Counted from the stretch's first letter, positions 45,626-58,879 are shown. The stretch: DNA of 64,000 bases from Proteles cristata cristata (GCA_017311185.1 JAESUZ010001723.1:1736001-1800000), one strand, 5' to 3'. Numbers and translations: made by a program. Notes: generated by a model from the letters alone, not told the origin.

Positions 45626-48350
45626 AACACCCTCTCAGGCTGGTGGCTTCTGGGTGGTCTGTGAGTGATGGGGCCAGTGGATCCTGTGCTCAGGTGCCCA
45701 CTGAAGTATTTCTTTTGCCGTAAAGTGGGTTCCTTGATCCCATAAACCCATGGGACCCCATGTCAGTTGGTGAGTTTTGGATAGCCAGTGCCCTGCAGGA
45801 AAGGGAAACTGACCTGGAATGTAACAGCATTGTGCCAATCTCAGTCAAGAGGAAACACTCTAAGGTTAGAGAGGTCCAGTGTAATCAATTTCCTACCAAA
45901 TGGGGTGGTTGATTGCCTTGAGAAATAATGCCAGGGCACCTGGGTGGCTCAGTTGGCTAAGCATCTGACTCTTGATTTTGGCTCAGGTCATGATCCCGGG
46001 GTCATGGGATCAAGGCACACTTTGGGCTCCACACTGAGCATGGAGCCTGCTTGGGATTCTCTCTCGCGCGCACACGCTTTCTCTCTCTCAAATAAAATAA
46101 AAATTCATTTAAAAGAAATAGTTCCATGATAAGGGCTCAGGATTTAGTCTCTGTTGCTAGCAGGTTGGGCATTCAGCAGCAGCAGCAGTAGCTAGATCAA
46201 GCTTAATCTTGGGCCCATGCATCGTCTCCACCCCTAACATCATGGCTACTCTATACATGCACCCATCGTACCAGCCCTGGAGTGACTGATGACAGAGACT
46301 GACCAATGGCAATTGGCTGAGTCATTTTGTCCAGTTATTTGGTGCCCCTTCCCAGTTAGTGCTATCTGATAGTCATCAACATGCACAGATCTTCCCATCT
46401 TGTGGCCATGCCCGTAGCTCCATCCACATGCCTCTTTATCAGGCTTCCTTATCCCTGATCTTCTGGACTTTCTTCATCTTGACCATCAGCAAAACCATTT
46501 GTCACTTTCCATGAATCTGTATATATTCTTCCCATCTTTCCTTTTTATACAAAGTGGATGACCAGGTGTGCTACCATTACACTATCAGAGCCATTTCTGA
46601 GTGGGGCTGAAATATAGCTGCTGTCTGTTTTCAGCTCACATCAGCATACTAAGCTGACCCATTTAAGAATAACCTCAGCCTTCTTCCTTCTCCATCTATT
46701 GGTCATGAGGGACCTCCCCCCGCCCCCCACTCCAACCTCCGTGCAGTCTTAGTTGAGAGAGGGGCACTCATGCAATGGTATGAATGGGGTCTGGACCACA
46801 TGCTTATGCAGCTTTCTTGTGCCCTCTGACCAGGCTCTCATACTTGATCAAAAGTGCATCCCTTCCTTCTTAGGTGGGTTGCTCTTGGGCTCACAAGACC
46901 TCATAACTTCATGGGTCTGACAGAAGCCAGATGATTTCATATGCTTTGGTCATTTAGTCATGTGCCATGTGCAGTCTCTGCCAGGGTCCAGTAATAATCC
47001 AGGAACTGCTTTTAGAATGGTATGTTGTTTTCTGTTGAAAATGGTCTGAACCCTTTGACTATATTATGATTTTCCTATTAGAATCTGCCATAAACTCCAC
47101 ACAGCATCCTTTCACCAAACAGATACCTCTAGTTATCATGGGACCAGCTAGGTCACGTGGCCCAAGCTGCAGGGCCACGTTCACCTCATCCTGAACCTGC
47201 CACAGAACTCTTTCTCACTCTGGGCCTCACTCAGAGCTCAGATCCTTCTATGCCACCTGGTATATGAGATGGGGCAGTATCCCCAGTCAGGCTGGTCCAA
47301 GAGGACCACATTGAGGTCCTCTCTATGATTGTGTCCTTCTCACATTGGCGAACAGCCTTCCCATGGAACATAGTCATGGTAGGTTTCCTGGCCTTTTGAG
47401 GTAGAACCACTGTGGTACCACAAGAGCCTTTGATCCCTCTGTCAATTGTTTTTTTGGGAGATCTAGCATTTCTACTTCCCTAGGTGTAGGACACTGCTTT
47501 TGCAGGCTTCCCACACCTCTTGGGGTCTTTGCTGGGGTGTTAGATCATGTATCATGGGAAAGTGCTCCCACATCAATAACCTCTCCCATATCCAGCCTCT
47601 CTTCTGCCATCCTTGATCTGGCAACCTCAGCATCCAGTCCCAACTGTCAGTTAGATTGTAGAACACCTTCAGATATAGTCCTCTCTTCTCCTGTACCAGG
47701 CCCGGCACTTCCTGGCTTGGTCATGTTGGTGGCTGACCTCAGTTTTTGGTCTGGTGGTTAGGAAGGAAGAGTGCAGATCCTAAGGGAGTGTGTTGTTTTG
47801 TAACATGGAGGCCTCTTAATCATCTTTAAGGAAGAGAACTGGGTCCTAACATTTAACAAGGAGGAGTGGCCACTGCTATAGGCTCAGAGAGTTTAGGGGA
47901 GTCTGACGTTTCAAAGTTCTCAAGTGCAGTGATCCAGGTGTCCCCATGCCACCACTCAAGGACCCACTTCTTCCCAAACAGGGTCCTGACCTTGGGTAGC
48001 CAACATGCTAGGATTGAGACTAAAACTCCCTCTGGATCATTGCCACTCTTCTAATTAAGTCCTGTGCCTGACCCTCAGCTTTTTCTGCCTCTGGCTGCAG
48101 GAGATGAGAGTCTTTTTATATCCTGCCAAGGGGGCTTCTGACTTTCACACTTCATCTTAAATTCGTGATTAATCATACTCAGCCTTTCATTGTCTCTGTC
48201 CAAAGCATTGATAGCCCTCAGCAACAGCCATCCCATTCCATAGTCCTTATAATTACACTTCCCTGAAACTCTCAGACACCTGAGATATTGCAACCATGCC
48301 CTGTTTTCCCATGTCAGTTCACAATGGATGAACATGTGATCAATTGCACC
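45626..48350 (-). mobile_element. Class III ERV (ERV-L type) internal relic, antisense
   Basis: A minus-strand frame at 45635-45838 contains DQGTHFTAKEILQWA, recognisable as part of a retroviral integrase core. Sequence continuing through 46.1-48.3 kb is pol- and then gag-like in the same orientation, e.g. a frame at 48075-48335 with GMGWLLLRAINALDRDNE. Frames are short and broken by stops and frameshifts, and a SINE interrupts it at 45934-46113. It is a non-functional fossil. The ERV-L assignment is from memory and the gag part is less certain. No envelope-like region was seen. Confidence 0.7.
45934..46113 (+). mobile_element. Older carnivore SINE, sense, inside the ERV relic
   Basis: 'agggcacctgggtggctcag' head, 'gagcatggagcctgcttgggattctctctcgcgcgcacacg' body and an 'aaataaaataaaa' tail. 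Flanks agaaataatgcca (45921) and agaaatagttcca (46114) form a diverged target-site duplication. Confidence 0.92.
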
Positions 48351-48419
48351 TTATCACAGGCTCCACCTACCACTACAGTGAGACCCTCTGTGCCGGCAGG
48401 ACAGCGAAAGCACACACTT

Positions 48420-48810
48420 TAGAGTTGGCTTTTGGGGACCACTCCCAGCACTAGCTGTAGTAGGGTCGGCTCCCTGGAATCAGACTCTGAAATGAAGGCT
48501 GGTGTGCAGGTGTTTACTGGGGGAGTACTCTCAGGGGCCACACCTGTGAGGGGCAAAGGAAGCCGGATTGGGCAGCAGCAGAAGTTTGGCTGTGATGCAC
48601 TTATAACAGGAGCCTCGGCCCATTCTGCAGAGAGTGCTGGAGCTGGCCTCATCCCTCAGAGTTGCCCCCAGCTGGGGGTCAGTCCTTTCTATTTCTCTGC
48701 CTGACCTGTGTGTCAACCAGAGCACGGGTGAGGCAATCCCTTCTGCTCGGGCCATAGTCCAGGCAGGGACTTAGTGGACAGCAAGCAGCATCTTGCAGCT
48801 GGGAGAATGA
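48420..48810 (-). repeat. Possible 5' LTR of the ERV relic, antisense
   Basis: It adjoins the gag-proximal end of the ERV relic. Landmarks 'gtgtttactgggggagtactctcaggggccacacctgtgagggg' and 'agttgcccccagctgggggtcag' resemble the fragment at 42.72 kb. Family unassigned. Confidence 0.35.
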
Positions 48811-48864
48811 GGGCCTGTCCTGAAGGAGGAGTCTGAGCAGCAAACAGCATCCACATTGTGGTGC

Positions 48865-48965
48865 CACATAACTCAGATCCAAGTTCTGGTTGTGCCTCTT
48901 CCACCTGAGACCTTGGGTGAGTCCCAAGAGCCCCCTGAGTCCTATGTCCCAACTGTAAAAGGGGA
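48865..48965 (+). repeat. MIR relic
   Basis: 'gttctggttgtgcctcttcc' then 'gagaccttgggtgagtccc' and 'ctgtaaaagggg', a sense MIR. Confidence 0.65.
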
Positions 48966-49659
48966 TATTGCCAAGACCCCACTTCCCCAGGCATGGGACC
49001 TGGGGGCAGCTCAGACTGGGGAGAGCTCAAGGCTGCACATGTGTGGGGCAGGGCCAGGTTCTGGTCACCATCCAAGTGGGGCTTGGGGGCTTAGGAGCCT
49101 CCTACCACTGGAGCCGGCGGGCTCCCCATCATCTCCCTCAACCAGGAAACCAAGGTCTGGGGCAACCCTGGTTGGAAGAAGTGGGAAGCGTGAGCTAAGT
49201 CTGCACTGTCAACAAAATACCATCACGTTTGGCTCCTGGTGATGAGTGAGATGACCCAGCCCTTGGTCAAGGGGCCAGGGGTGAAAATAGTCTTTCCTCT
49301 GGAGGAGCAAGCAGAGGGTGTTTTCACTTAGCCTGTCCCGTGGGTTAATAACTTAGTGGCTATGGAGGCAGGCTGGGTTCTGAGGACTGGACTCCAGGAT
49401 GACTGGTGTCATGGCGTCATTTGTTCAACAAAGTGACCAGAGTGGGGGCCATCGGGCATCTAGCTCCTAATGGAGGGGGCTAGTGATGATGGCTGTCCAT
49501 GGTGGGGAGCATTGAGGGCCATCAGGAGGTAGATAAGGACCCCTTGCGGGAGCAATGGGCTGATCACTTTGGTTGAGACCTCTGTAGGCCAGGTGGTTCT
49601 GGACATGCCACAAAGGACCCCTCATGGCAAGGGCTCCACACAGGTGGGGAGGTGGCTCA

Positions 49660-49707
49660 GAGGCAGGTGCCATGTCCAGGACTGAGGCAGGTGCCATGTC
49701 CAGGACT
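49660..49707. repeat. Perfect tandem duplication, 24 bp x 2
   Basis: gaggcaggtgccatgtccag + gact occurs twice without mismatch (49660-49683 and 49684-49707). It is a recent local duplication. Confidence 0.97.
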
Positions 49708-49929
49708 GGCACAGGGTCAGACTCTGGGGCATACTGGCCAAGAACACCTACGACGTCAGCAATGGTGGCTGGTGCTTTGAGGCCTGACCGTGGGGGCAGG
49801 TGTCCTGTGGGTGTGGCTATGGAAGAAGGAGACAGCAATGTGGGAGGAAGGAGAGGCTCTAAGATGGGCGTGCGCATGGCGGGCATGCCTTTTAAAACTA
49901 TCATCAGCCTTAGTGTTCCAACAGCCTCT

Positions 49930-50265
49930 TTCACTTTGTAAAAGCCTTTTCTTTTGAAAAATAAAAGAAGATTGGAGGCAAGTACAATATTTGGCTGTGG
50001 CGGCTGCTAATTTGGCGCCGAATGTCACCTCCGCCTTTCTCTTCCCTGATGCCAAGTGCTCCTTCCCTGGCTCTGGGTGGGCGGGCGGGGTGATGGGGGT
50101 ACAGGGCGGGCTTCCTGAGCCTCTTAAGATGCGAGATTCATTTCCTTAAACACACATTGTCTCACTGCAATTTCACGTCCGAGCAGTTCTGGCGAGGAAT
50201 TAGCAGCCCCTGGGAGAGAGCGGGCGGGTTCTGTTTACACGGGGCGGGGGCGGGTTGGGGCGGTG
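49930..50265. promoter_or_regulatory. GC-box/E2F-containing candidate regulatory element
   Basis: An AT-rich shoulder ('ttgaaaaataaaagaagattgg') leads into TTTGGCGCC at 50011-50019 (E2F consensus). Repeated GC boxes follow (gggcgggcgggg near 50079, gagcgggcggg near 50219, ggggcgggggcggg at 50241-50254). CpGs are locally frequent. No exon or conserved ATG was recognised next to it, so this may be an enhancer or a weak alternative promoter. Confidence 0.4.
50241..50260 (+). other. G-quadruplex candidate
   Basis: GGGG-C-GGGGG-C-GGG-TT-GGGG: four G-tracts with loops of 1, 1 and 2 nt, a textbook G4-forming pattern. It lies at the edge of the GC-box element. Confidence 0.75.
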
Positions 50266-51959
50266 GCAGTACAAGCAGGGGGCTTGGGGCTGTTTGGACA
50301 GGGAACCCACAAAAGACCCAGCTCAGGGGCTGCCCTGCCTGGCCAGGCAGCTTTCTAAGTGAGCCCAGCCAACATCTGTCAAAAGAATGCGTAAATCCTG
50401 CCCCATTTTAGATGTTCTGAGTATATGGAGGAGGGGGACCATATAATGATTTGGGGAGCAAATCAAGGACACTGGGCTCTCAGGTCAGAAAGGACAATTA
50501 AGACCATCGATCCAACCCCCACCAGAGAGGACTGGCTGAGGCTGACCCCCTTTCTGAGGGGGCTTACTAACTCTGGAGGCTGTACTTTGCTTTTGACTCA
50601 GGCTCCTGGACCTCTCCCCACATGCTCCTCACCTCTGCCTGTGTGTCTCCTCCACAGCCCTTGTCAGCCTAGGAGGCTGCCCTCCTGTAGTCATGTGGGA
50701 GATGCAGCTCTGCTCCATGGGTGGCTCAGGTCTCTCCCCATCCCCACCAGTCCTCAGGGCACAGGCTCCCACATTGCAGGCCTGCCCATGAACCAGCTGC
50801 CTCTCTCTTCAAGGCACTCAAGGCAAGCTGTGTGTGTGTGGTGATAGTAGTCTTGAAGACGAGGCTGAAAAAAGGTAGGACTTTCACCCCCTCCTCAGTA
50901 GTGCCCTTCACACGGCGTAACAGCAGCCCAGGGAATTTGGGCCTCCCTGGCTTGGGCACATTTGGGGACACCCTCCAAGGTTGCGGTTACCCTATTTTGC
51001 CCTCTCTACCTTCCCCCTGCCCATACCCACAATCCCTCCATCCCCAACCCTCACCACTAAAGGGTCTTGGTTCTGCTGTGGGCACCCTATAGATGCTAAG
51101 TCAGGGGCGAGCAGGAGGAGTACCATGGGGAAGGTGGCCCATCCTCCGGCTCTCCTGGGCAGCCGCTCATTCATCACCTCTTAGAGGGGAGACCTGCTAA
51201 TTTGTCAGCCCATTAGCTGGGCATGAGCAGCATATGGACCCAGTTCCTGCTGCCCTCTTCCCACCTGCCTGGGATAGCAACATCTGGGCTCACTGCATGG
51301 CCAAGGTCTGGGCTTAGATCCCACGTGGCACTGTCTTGCCCCAGAGCTGAGTCCCTCAGTGAGGCAGCCAAGGGTTAGCACCCGACTTCTGCAACAAATC
51401 CACATTTGGAATTAGCAACAAAACCTCACTAAGCCCTGGGCTGAGGAGAGCCCTGTTTTTAGGAAACTGGGTTTTATTTGTATTGTTTAGAGAAAGGTAA
51501 TTTTTTTCTCACCCACTATCAGCAAGGAGATCAATTCATGGTGTTTCTAGATCCTCTTGTCTGGGAGTGGGGGTGGGCAGGAAGCATCGCCTAGTCCCAG
51601 TCCCATGGCTCCATTGTTGCTCCCCACCACACACAGGAGGGATTTGTGCCCTAGAGGCTCTTTCGGTACAGCCTGGCATGTCACGCAGAGGGCTTCCGTG
51701 TCTGTGGGGTTAATGGCTGGAAGGAGGCGCCAGCCCAGTGGGAATATGTAACCAGGGCTGGGCTCTAGTCCCTCTGAGATGACAGGCAGGGAGAGAAAGG
51801 ACTGGGGGAGCTCAAGGACTCTCTGGGCCTGTCATATGCACAGTATGCATACAGATGCTCCCTGAGACCTACTGTGTGCTGTACTTGATCCCGGGGATGG
51901 GGGACTGGGGCCTGCACTCAAGGAAGGATGCACCCCACCTCGTTCGTGGTGAGACTTCC

Positions 51960-52170
51960 CCCCACATGCACATGCGAGCTAGAAGAATGCACGCTGGGAT
52001 GTGTGCTCCTGGACACACACATGTACCCGGGGTCACACACACTGGAACATGTGCTTGGGCATGCATTGCACACTCACAGGAACACCATCCTCCTTTTGTG
52101 TACACACACTCTGCTGTACACTTCATGTGATGCCTTCCAACATGCATGTACAGACACACACTCAGGCACA
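51960..52170. repeat. CA-rich imperfect repeat
   Basis: Dispersed 'cacacacatg', 'cacacacactgg' and 'acagacacacactcagg' over about 200 bp, giving overlapping Cys/His/Thr-rich spurious frames. Confidence 0.65.
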
Positions 52171-53534
52171 AACATTGGCTCCTGGCTCCTGCATTGCCTG
52201 TATTTATGGCAGGAGATAAATTTGCAGTTTAGCAACCTTAACCTGCTATCACTATAAACTCAGAGAGCCTGATAGCCCGGCTTCACGGCATGTTGGCAGC
52301 CCAGCAAAGCATGGTGCTATATAGGAGGGGTTTTCCAGCCAGCTTATCCCACCAGCCCTCCAGGCCAGAGCACGTCCAGTTCCCAGCTGGAAGAGGGGCC
52401 TGTGCAGAGACTACCTGTGCCCAAGTAGAGCTGAGAAGCAGGGCACTACCTCAGGTCCTTGGCCTGAGGCATCTCTAGTGATTCCCAGGACACTCTCCCA
52501 GGATGGAGAAAGAGACAGCAAGTCAGAGGGGTCCAGGCTCTGGGGTTGGAGTGGAGGCTGGCCTGTGTTCATGGCAGGGGCGGTCTGGAGGCCATGCTAA
52601 GGATGTGGCTGTCTGGCATCTTAGCCTGGTTCTGGAGACTGGAGGAAAGGGCTTCCTACTTGGACCCCTGTGGAGCAATAAGAACAGACCTGAGCATGTC
52701 CCAGTGGGGGTATGGCAGGGCAGGGACAGTAGTTGGATTCTGGAAAGGCTCAGATTCCTCAGGGCTCCACAGTAGCCAGGGAAGGGGAAAGGCCTGGGGC
52801 ATGGGGGCTGCCCATCCCAGTGCACAGGCAAGAAAACCAGAGGGGGAATGGTACACTCAGAGATACTCCAGGAACAATGACTGAACAGGGCAGACCCGTG
52901 CCTCTTGCCCAGATCCCATCCTGCAGGCCCAGGAAAGTGCCCATGGAGTCCTTCCCCAAGATCCCTCCCCAGTACCCCCAGTGACCTGGGCTTATAGACC
53001 CTGCTCGGGGGACCTGTGAGTGGGCACCCCGTGAGGCGTCTCCCAGCAGGCCCAGTGGCATGGGTGGGGGTGGGGTAGAGAGGAACATAGCTTCCCTGGT
53101 CTCCTCTCCCTACTAAGGAGGAAATAAGGGCCACCTTACATAATTGGGGCAATTTGTTCCGCTCTTGTCCTGCTGGCATCATTGCCCTCGTCGCCTCCTT
53201 GCTCAGGGAGCCCTTGACAAAGCTAGAAGCTCAGGCGTCCCTCCCTCCTCCCAGAGGTCGCTGAGCAGAGGACACAGGAGTCCAGAGCATCCTCACTGCT
53301 AAGACCTGGCAGGCACCTAGACCTGGGGAAAGTGAGGGGCAAGAGGGGACAGAGACCCAGGCCTCCCACCCCCAGTCTGCCAGGTGACCCCACAGTTCTC
53401 AGAGAGTTTATGCCAGCAGACCGGCCCCCAAGGCGCAGTGAGGGGACGAAGCTGCTTCTGCCCTGGCACTAGACACTCTGCCCAGCAGCTGCCTTCACAG
53501 CCTCATGGCTAACTGCTTGTTCTTCTCTACCTTT

Positions 53535-53800
53535 GTTTGCCATTCCCCTGCCAGGTGGACACTCTCTTGCCTATCCATTCCCACTCCTCTCCTGGAAAAT
53601 CTTCCCTGACCTCCCTAGCACAGATGGAGGTGCCAGCAGCTGGAACCTGGGTCTTCCTGGCCCTGCAGTGCTGCTCACCCCTCCCTCTTGGACCTCAGTT
53701 TACCCATCTATATCCTGAGGTCCTAGACTTCCATACCCTCAAAGCCAGAATGGTTTCCTGCAGATAGAAGCAGCTCTTTGAGGGTATGTCCACCACTGGG
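53535..53800 (+). repeat. Probable L2 relic
   Basis: 'tctcctggaaaatcttccctgacctccctag' matches the LINE-2 'aggccttccctgaccaccc' region in context. A downstream 'tttacccatctatatcctgagg' is also L2/MIR-like. Confidence 0.5.
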
Positions 53801-54218
53801 CCCAGTGCAGATCTGTGCTTGTCCTCCCCACAACCCCACTGGGCAGACAGGCTGGGCAAATGACAGATAGGCCTCAGGGCCTGATGGTTTGGTTGGGTGC
53901 TAGTGGGGCCCCTGAGGATTCAGTTGGCACCATGCATCGATCTGGGTGGATGATCCTGGGCAGATGAATTAGGGGCTTGTCCTGAAGGGGCTGCATTTCC
54001 TGCAAGGGTTCACCCAGGTGCCTTTGAGAGATGAGCTCCCTAGGAATATTTAAAACAACATAAGGTTTGCAAACACCTGGCTTACCTGACCCCCACTGAC
54101 TTCCATAGCCCCCAGGCAAGAGCGGGGACCTCAAAGCAGCTTCCCAGAGAGGGGAGGTGAGGGGCAGGGTTAGGGCTGTGGAGGATCACAGGTTCCCATG
54201 GAATGGAGACCACCTGCT

Positions 54219-54241
54219 GGGGGATGGGGGTGGGGGTGGGG
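54219..54241 (+). other. G-quadruplex candidate
   Basis: GGGGG-AT-GGGGG-T-GGGGG-T-GGGG: four tracts with 1-2 nt loops. Confidence 0.7.
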
Positions 54242-54284
54242 TCTGGAACACAGTCTGTGCTCCAGTGTGATTAGTCTGTGTAGT

Positions 54285-54375
54285 CACTGAATCCTAGCTC
54301 TAATTACTCTGTGCCTCAGTGGCCATGTCTGTGAAATGGGGACAATGACTAGGGCTTGTGAGAGTTTGATACAAT
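54285..54375 (+). repeat. MIR relic
   Basis: 'ctctgtgcctcagtggccatgtctgtgaaatggggacaatgac', a sense MIR core. Confidence 0.75.
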
Positions 54376-57104
54376 GGATGGCCAGCATGGACACTCTCAT
54401 GGGCCCCACTGAGGAAGTGGCCCACCTAGACTGCGAGCCCAGACGCAGCATCTGCCTCCCCTGAGCACAGTACACTTCACTTTGAGCTCATGGCTATTCA
54501 GACCAAGGGTCCTCACAGTGTTTGCCGGCGTGGCTGAGCACTGGGTCCTATTTGCACAGTTCGCTTGCATGGCAAACAGTGTGCGCGGGCACAGGAAAGA
54601 CAAATGTTGGCCCCAATGGCCACTGGGGTTCTTATGGAGGGAGAACCCAGAGCTGGAGGCACCAGGGTGGTCCCTTCCTCCCTTCAGTGTAGTGAGGGGA
54701 AACTGAGGTGCAGAGATGGGCAGGAGTCTACTCAGGAGCACCCAGCAGGGAGTGGGTGTGCAGATCACTGATCCTCTAGCTCTGGGAAACCCTTGTGTGG
54801 TGGCCACTCCAAATTTCTCCTGTCCACATGTAGGAACTTTCCTGTAAGGGCTCAGGAGAGCCTGTGAATGATGGGAGAGAATGGGTCCCCTGTGGTGTGT
54901 GTCCCCAGCATGCGCTGGTCCTTGTTGCATACACGTCCCTGATGTGTGCCTGTCCTGAGTGTGGCTTCAGCATGTACACGGCTTCTGTGTGTAAGTACTG
55001 TTTGTTTGTTTATGTATGCTTCCAATGTATTCTACAGAAGATTTAAGGGTACTTACAGGGATACATAAAATTCGAGAAGAGCCTATAAATTGGAAGTAGG
55101 AGAAAAATAAAAGAAAAATGAGGGAAAGAACTAAGATGGGGTTGGGAGGTGCTGACGCAGGATGTGGATGAGATAGCCCGGCATGACTGTGCTCCCTGGT
55201 ACACTCACTTGCACACTCACCATTGGCCGGCACCTGCTTGGCTCTGGTACCCACTGCTTTATCAGTGCCTGACACTTGAGCACTGTGACCCTCGTTGGGA
55301 CCTGATCCAGAAGCCGCTGTGAGTCAGGCGTGCCCATGCCCCCACCAGGCCCAGCACTCTGGCTGTTAGGAGACTCTCAAATGCTGTGTCCAGCAGGAGG
55401 ATTTAGGGCCATGACCTTCAGGTAGCCCCAACCATCTGTGGCCAGAGAAGTTTCACTGCTTAAAACATTTCAGATGGCTGCAGACCACCTTTTTGAAGTA
55501 TGAATGGAAACCCACAGAGCTTCACCCAGGTGACATTCAGTGACAGCCAATGGGTCAGTCAGGGCTGTGGTGCTTTTTCAGTGAGCCTAACTGTGAGGCC
55601 TGGTAAGGTCCAGAGCAGCTTCCTCGCACTGGGCATGAATGTGGTGAAATGGGCGTGTTCGAGCTGGTCTGCATGATCTGGTGGGTGTGCCTGGACCTAC
55701 AGTGTGTGCCCAGGGACGGGGCAGGACCCATCAATGACCTTGCCCCCTTGATACTATGGGAGGCCACAGCCACCTCCCGGTCTCACCTCTGCCTCTGTCT
55801 TTCTCCCCCATACCTGATGCGTGAAGATCCCGTGTTTTCACAAGAGCAGCCGGCCTGAGGGCCTCTCTCTCTGATTGGTGCTGTCATTATTTGGCAACAT
55901 CTTCAGCAGAGAGTTTCGGCAGCAAAGGGCAGACTTCCAGCCTGCAAGGCCTAGAAAGGCTGGCCCTGCAGGACAGCGTGGGGCAGGGAAAGCTCTCAGG
56001 GCCTCGGGAGCAACCCTGGAAGGAGGCTCCATGAGAAGCCAGCAGCACCTTGCATTTGACCTTTCATTGTTGAGGAACACCCCACAAAGCCTGGCTGAGG
56101 CAGCTGAAAGCTGTGCGGATGCTGAGAGTGAAGGCTCGTGCCAAGCCACACCACTCATGAAGAGCAGAGCCAGGATCCAGGCCATGGCTTTTTAGCCATT
56201 CTCGGCTGCAAATGGAAGGGACTCGGGGGCAGGAAGGGCTCCTCTTTGGACAGATTCTGACCCTTCTGCCACTTCAGTTGCCTCATCTTTGAGATAAGAA
56301 GCCACCCAGCTGCTGAGCACATCCCCATGCCCTTATCACAGGTCAGAGAGGGGGATGGATAAAGAAAAATCAGGTGAACCCACATTCTCCCAGGAAGCCT
56401 GCCTGGGGGGTCTCAGGACAAACTCAGTTTCTGGCCATTCTGGGGTTCCCTGAGAGACCTTTCCCAGGCCCTGAAGAGGGTTGCCCACCCGGCTAGGAGG
56501 GTGGAGTGGAGGTGATGTGGGCAAAGGAAGCAGCCTTTGTCCTTCACTCCCTGGTATTCGGAACTGTGCCTCAGGCCCAGCCTCAAACCTATCTCATGAG
56601 GGTGTTTATGGGGGTAAGTTTCTGCTGCCCTGGGCTGGGAGACAGTCATTTAGATAAGACCTCCATAGCAGCTAGAGCTATAAAAATGATTAGGAGTCCT
56701 CCCGGGGCCACCAAGGGTGCACTGGAGCCCCTGCGCACACGGACTCCCACAACCCTTCAACCTGCCCTGCCAGGACTCTCGCCCAGAGAGGCAGGAAGGG
56801 GGCCTCATAGGAACCAAGACAGGCTCAGAGGGGAAAGGGATTTAAGAGACCAGATGGCAGGCCAGTGATCAGGCCCTGGGGTCTTTCTCCTTGGGCTGTT
56901 GTGTGGGACAGAGGGGCCGTATGCTCTGCTCTTGAGGGCAGGGTCCACGTCCAAGGCCATGCTGGGCCAGGGCTCCTCAAGGTGGTGAACCAGGTAAAGG
57001 GCAGACCAGACTTGCCAGGGCATGAGGGACTCTGTGGCCCTGAGACCTGGAACTGATGACTGGAGCCTGAGAAGCCCAGTGTCATGGGCTCCTCCACTTA
57101 CTGC

Positions 57105-57215
57105 CTAGTCATTAGCCCATTTCTCCAGCTGCCAGAGCCTTGGTTTCTTTAGCTGTAAAATGGGGACAACAACCATAGCTGCCTCTGGAGATTGTTCTGA
57201 CTCAGTGGCTCAAGT
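57105..57215 (+). repeat. MIR relic
   Basis: 'gagccttggtttctttagctgtaaaatggggacaac', a sense MIR core. Confidence 0.75.
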
Positions 57216-58879
57216 GCTGAGCCCTGTCTCACCTCCTGGAGGGGAGGGCCTATCCTCACTGTTGTCCCTCCGAAGCTGAGAGGCTGAAGAGTCCTGGAGT
57301 AAGGGAGGCAGGGCCCCCTTGGTAGGGAGGCAGCAGGAGAGAGCTGAGCCAGGGTGGGTGGCAAAGGGGCCCAGACGCTGGCACAGATAACCTGTTTCCC
57401 ATAAACACGGGCGCCCACACCAGCCACACGAGTTGGAAAGCGCGGGTATGTTTACTCGCACTCCCCCGTGCCGGCTGGTGTGCTGGGCACAGCTTCCCTC
57501 CCAGCTGCCTCGACAGCCGGTGGCTCCCTGCTCAGGGCGGGGAGCCAGCAGGGGCCCCGGATCTGCCTGCAGTTCCATTCACCTCGGGCTCAAGTCTCAG
57601 GGGCCCTGAGAGTCTCCCCTGGTGTCCGTGTGGTGGGGCTGTGATACGCTCCCCTGCTCTTTACAAGCACCTGAGTAGACAAAGGCCTGGAGGCTGGAAC
57701 TGTCAGGGACCCGTGCCTCATCTTAAGGCAACAGGTGTCTCTCTAGTGAGGTCCAGGCCCCCGCCATCCCCACAGTCCAGCTGACTTCTCAGTGAGTGCT
57801 TCCCACAGGGGTATGGACACACCCAGAACTAGTGGGTGCACATTGCAAGTGGGTGCCATTGCAGGCATCCTGGTGCCCCATGGACCTAGATGCTGGGGCT
57901 CCTGTTTCCGGTTCTCTGCTCTCTGAGCACCTTATCTGAGCTCAGCAGGTCTGTGGATCATCTCCGTGAAGTGAGGGCAGACTCTTGGCTAGGCGTGAGT
58001 CTCCATGGGATTGTATCACCCTTTTGAGACACCCAGGTGCCCAGTGCCGACATGGCAGTCAGGGACATTGGATTGTGTCCTCCCAGCCCCCATGGAATTG
58101 GTCATTTGACATTGCCACCTCTGTAATAGTGAGACACCCCCCCGTCCCTCCCCACCATCACATTCCTTTCTCACCTCCCACCTGTCCACAGACTTGACCA
58201 CCAAGGGAGCCAGAACCTAGGGAAGAAGATCAGACTGCCTGCTTCACATAGGCATACAGCCATGGCGATGCTGCTGTCTGCTGATGACAGCCTAGAGTCC
58301 TGCCCCCTGTGCAGGGCAACCATGAGTGAATTCCTTCTCAGCTACCCTGATGACCGGCCTTGCATGCTTCCTGTGACAGGCAGCTCCCTATCTATCCAGG
58401 CAATGTTCCCAGGGTTTGGGAGCCTTGAGTGTGGGAAACTTCCTCCAGTTTCCCCTGGGCTGAAATATGACCCTCTCCTCACAGGTACCATTAGGGACCT
58501 CAGAGTTGTGCCCTCAGGAACTTTGGAGAAAGGACTTCTACTTGGAGCTGGGTGGAGTCATGCCCCCCCCCCACCCCCACCCCAGGACTGCTCTCACCTG
58601 AAATAGAGAGACCTTAATGCTGGCAGTCTTGTTCCAAGTCAAGTCTGGAATAATGGATGGATAATCAGGATTACCACAGTTTTAAAGTCAGCTTAGAAAT
58701 TCACATCTGTTTCAGAGGAGCAAAGATAGGCCACACCCAGGAACGAACACGCAAACACTTGTGTTTGTGGCTGTTCTTGCCTTGCCCTGGGACATGTGCA
58801 GGGCAGGCCTCGCAGAGGTGGGGGTCCGCACAGGGGCAAGTGCAGGGAGGGCTGCACAGACTGGCCCTAGCTCAACTAG

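Noticed and set aside
52523..53182. 219-residue minus-strand frame
   Set aside because: Pro/Gly/Leu-rich, no domain, no splice or promoter context. Open frames of this size occur by chance in GC-rich intron.
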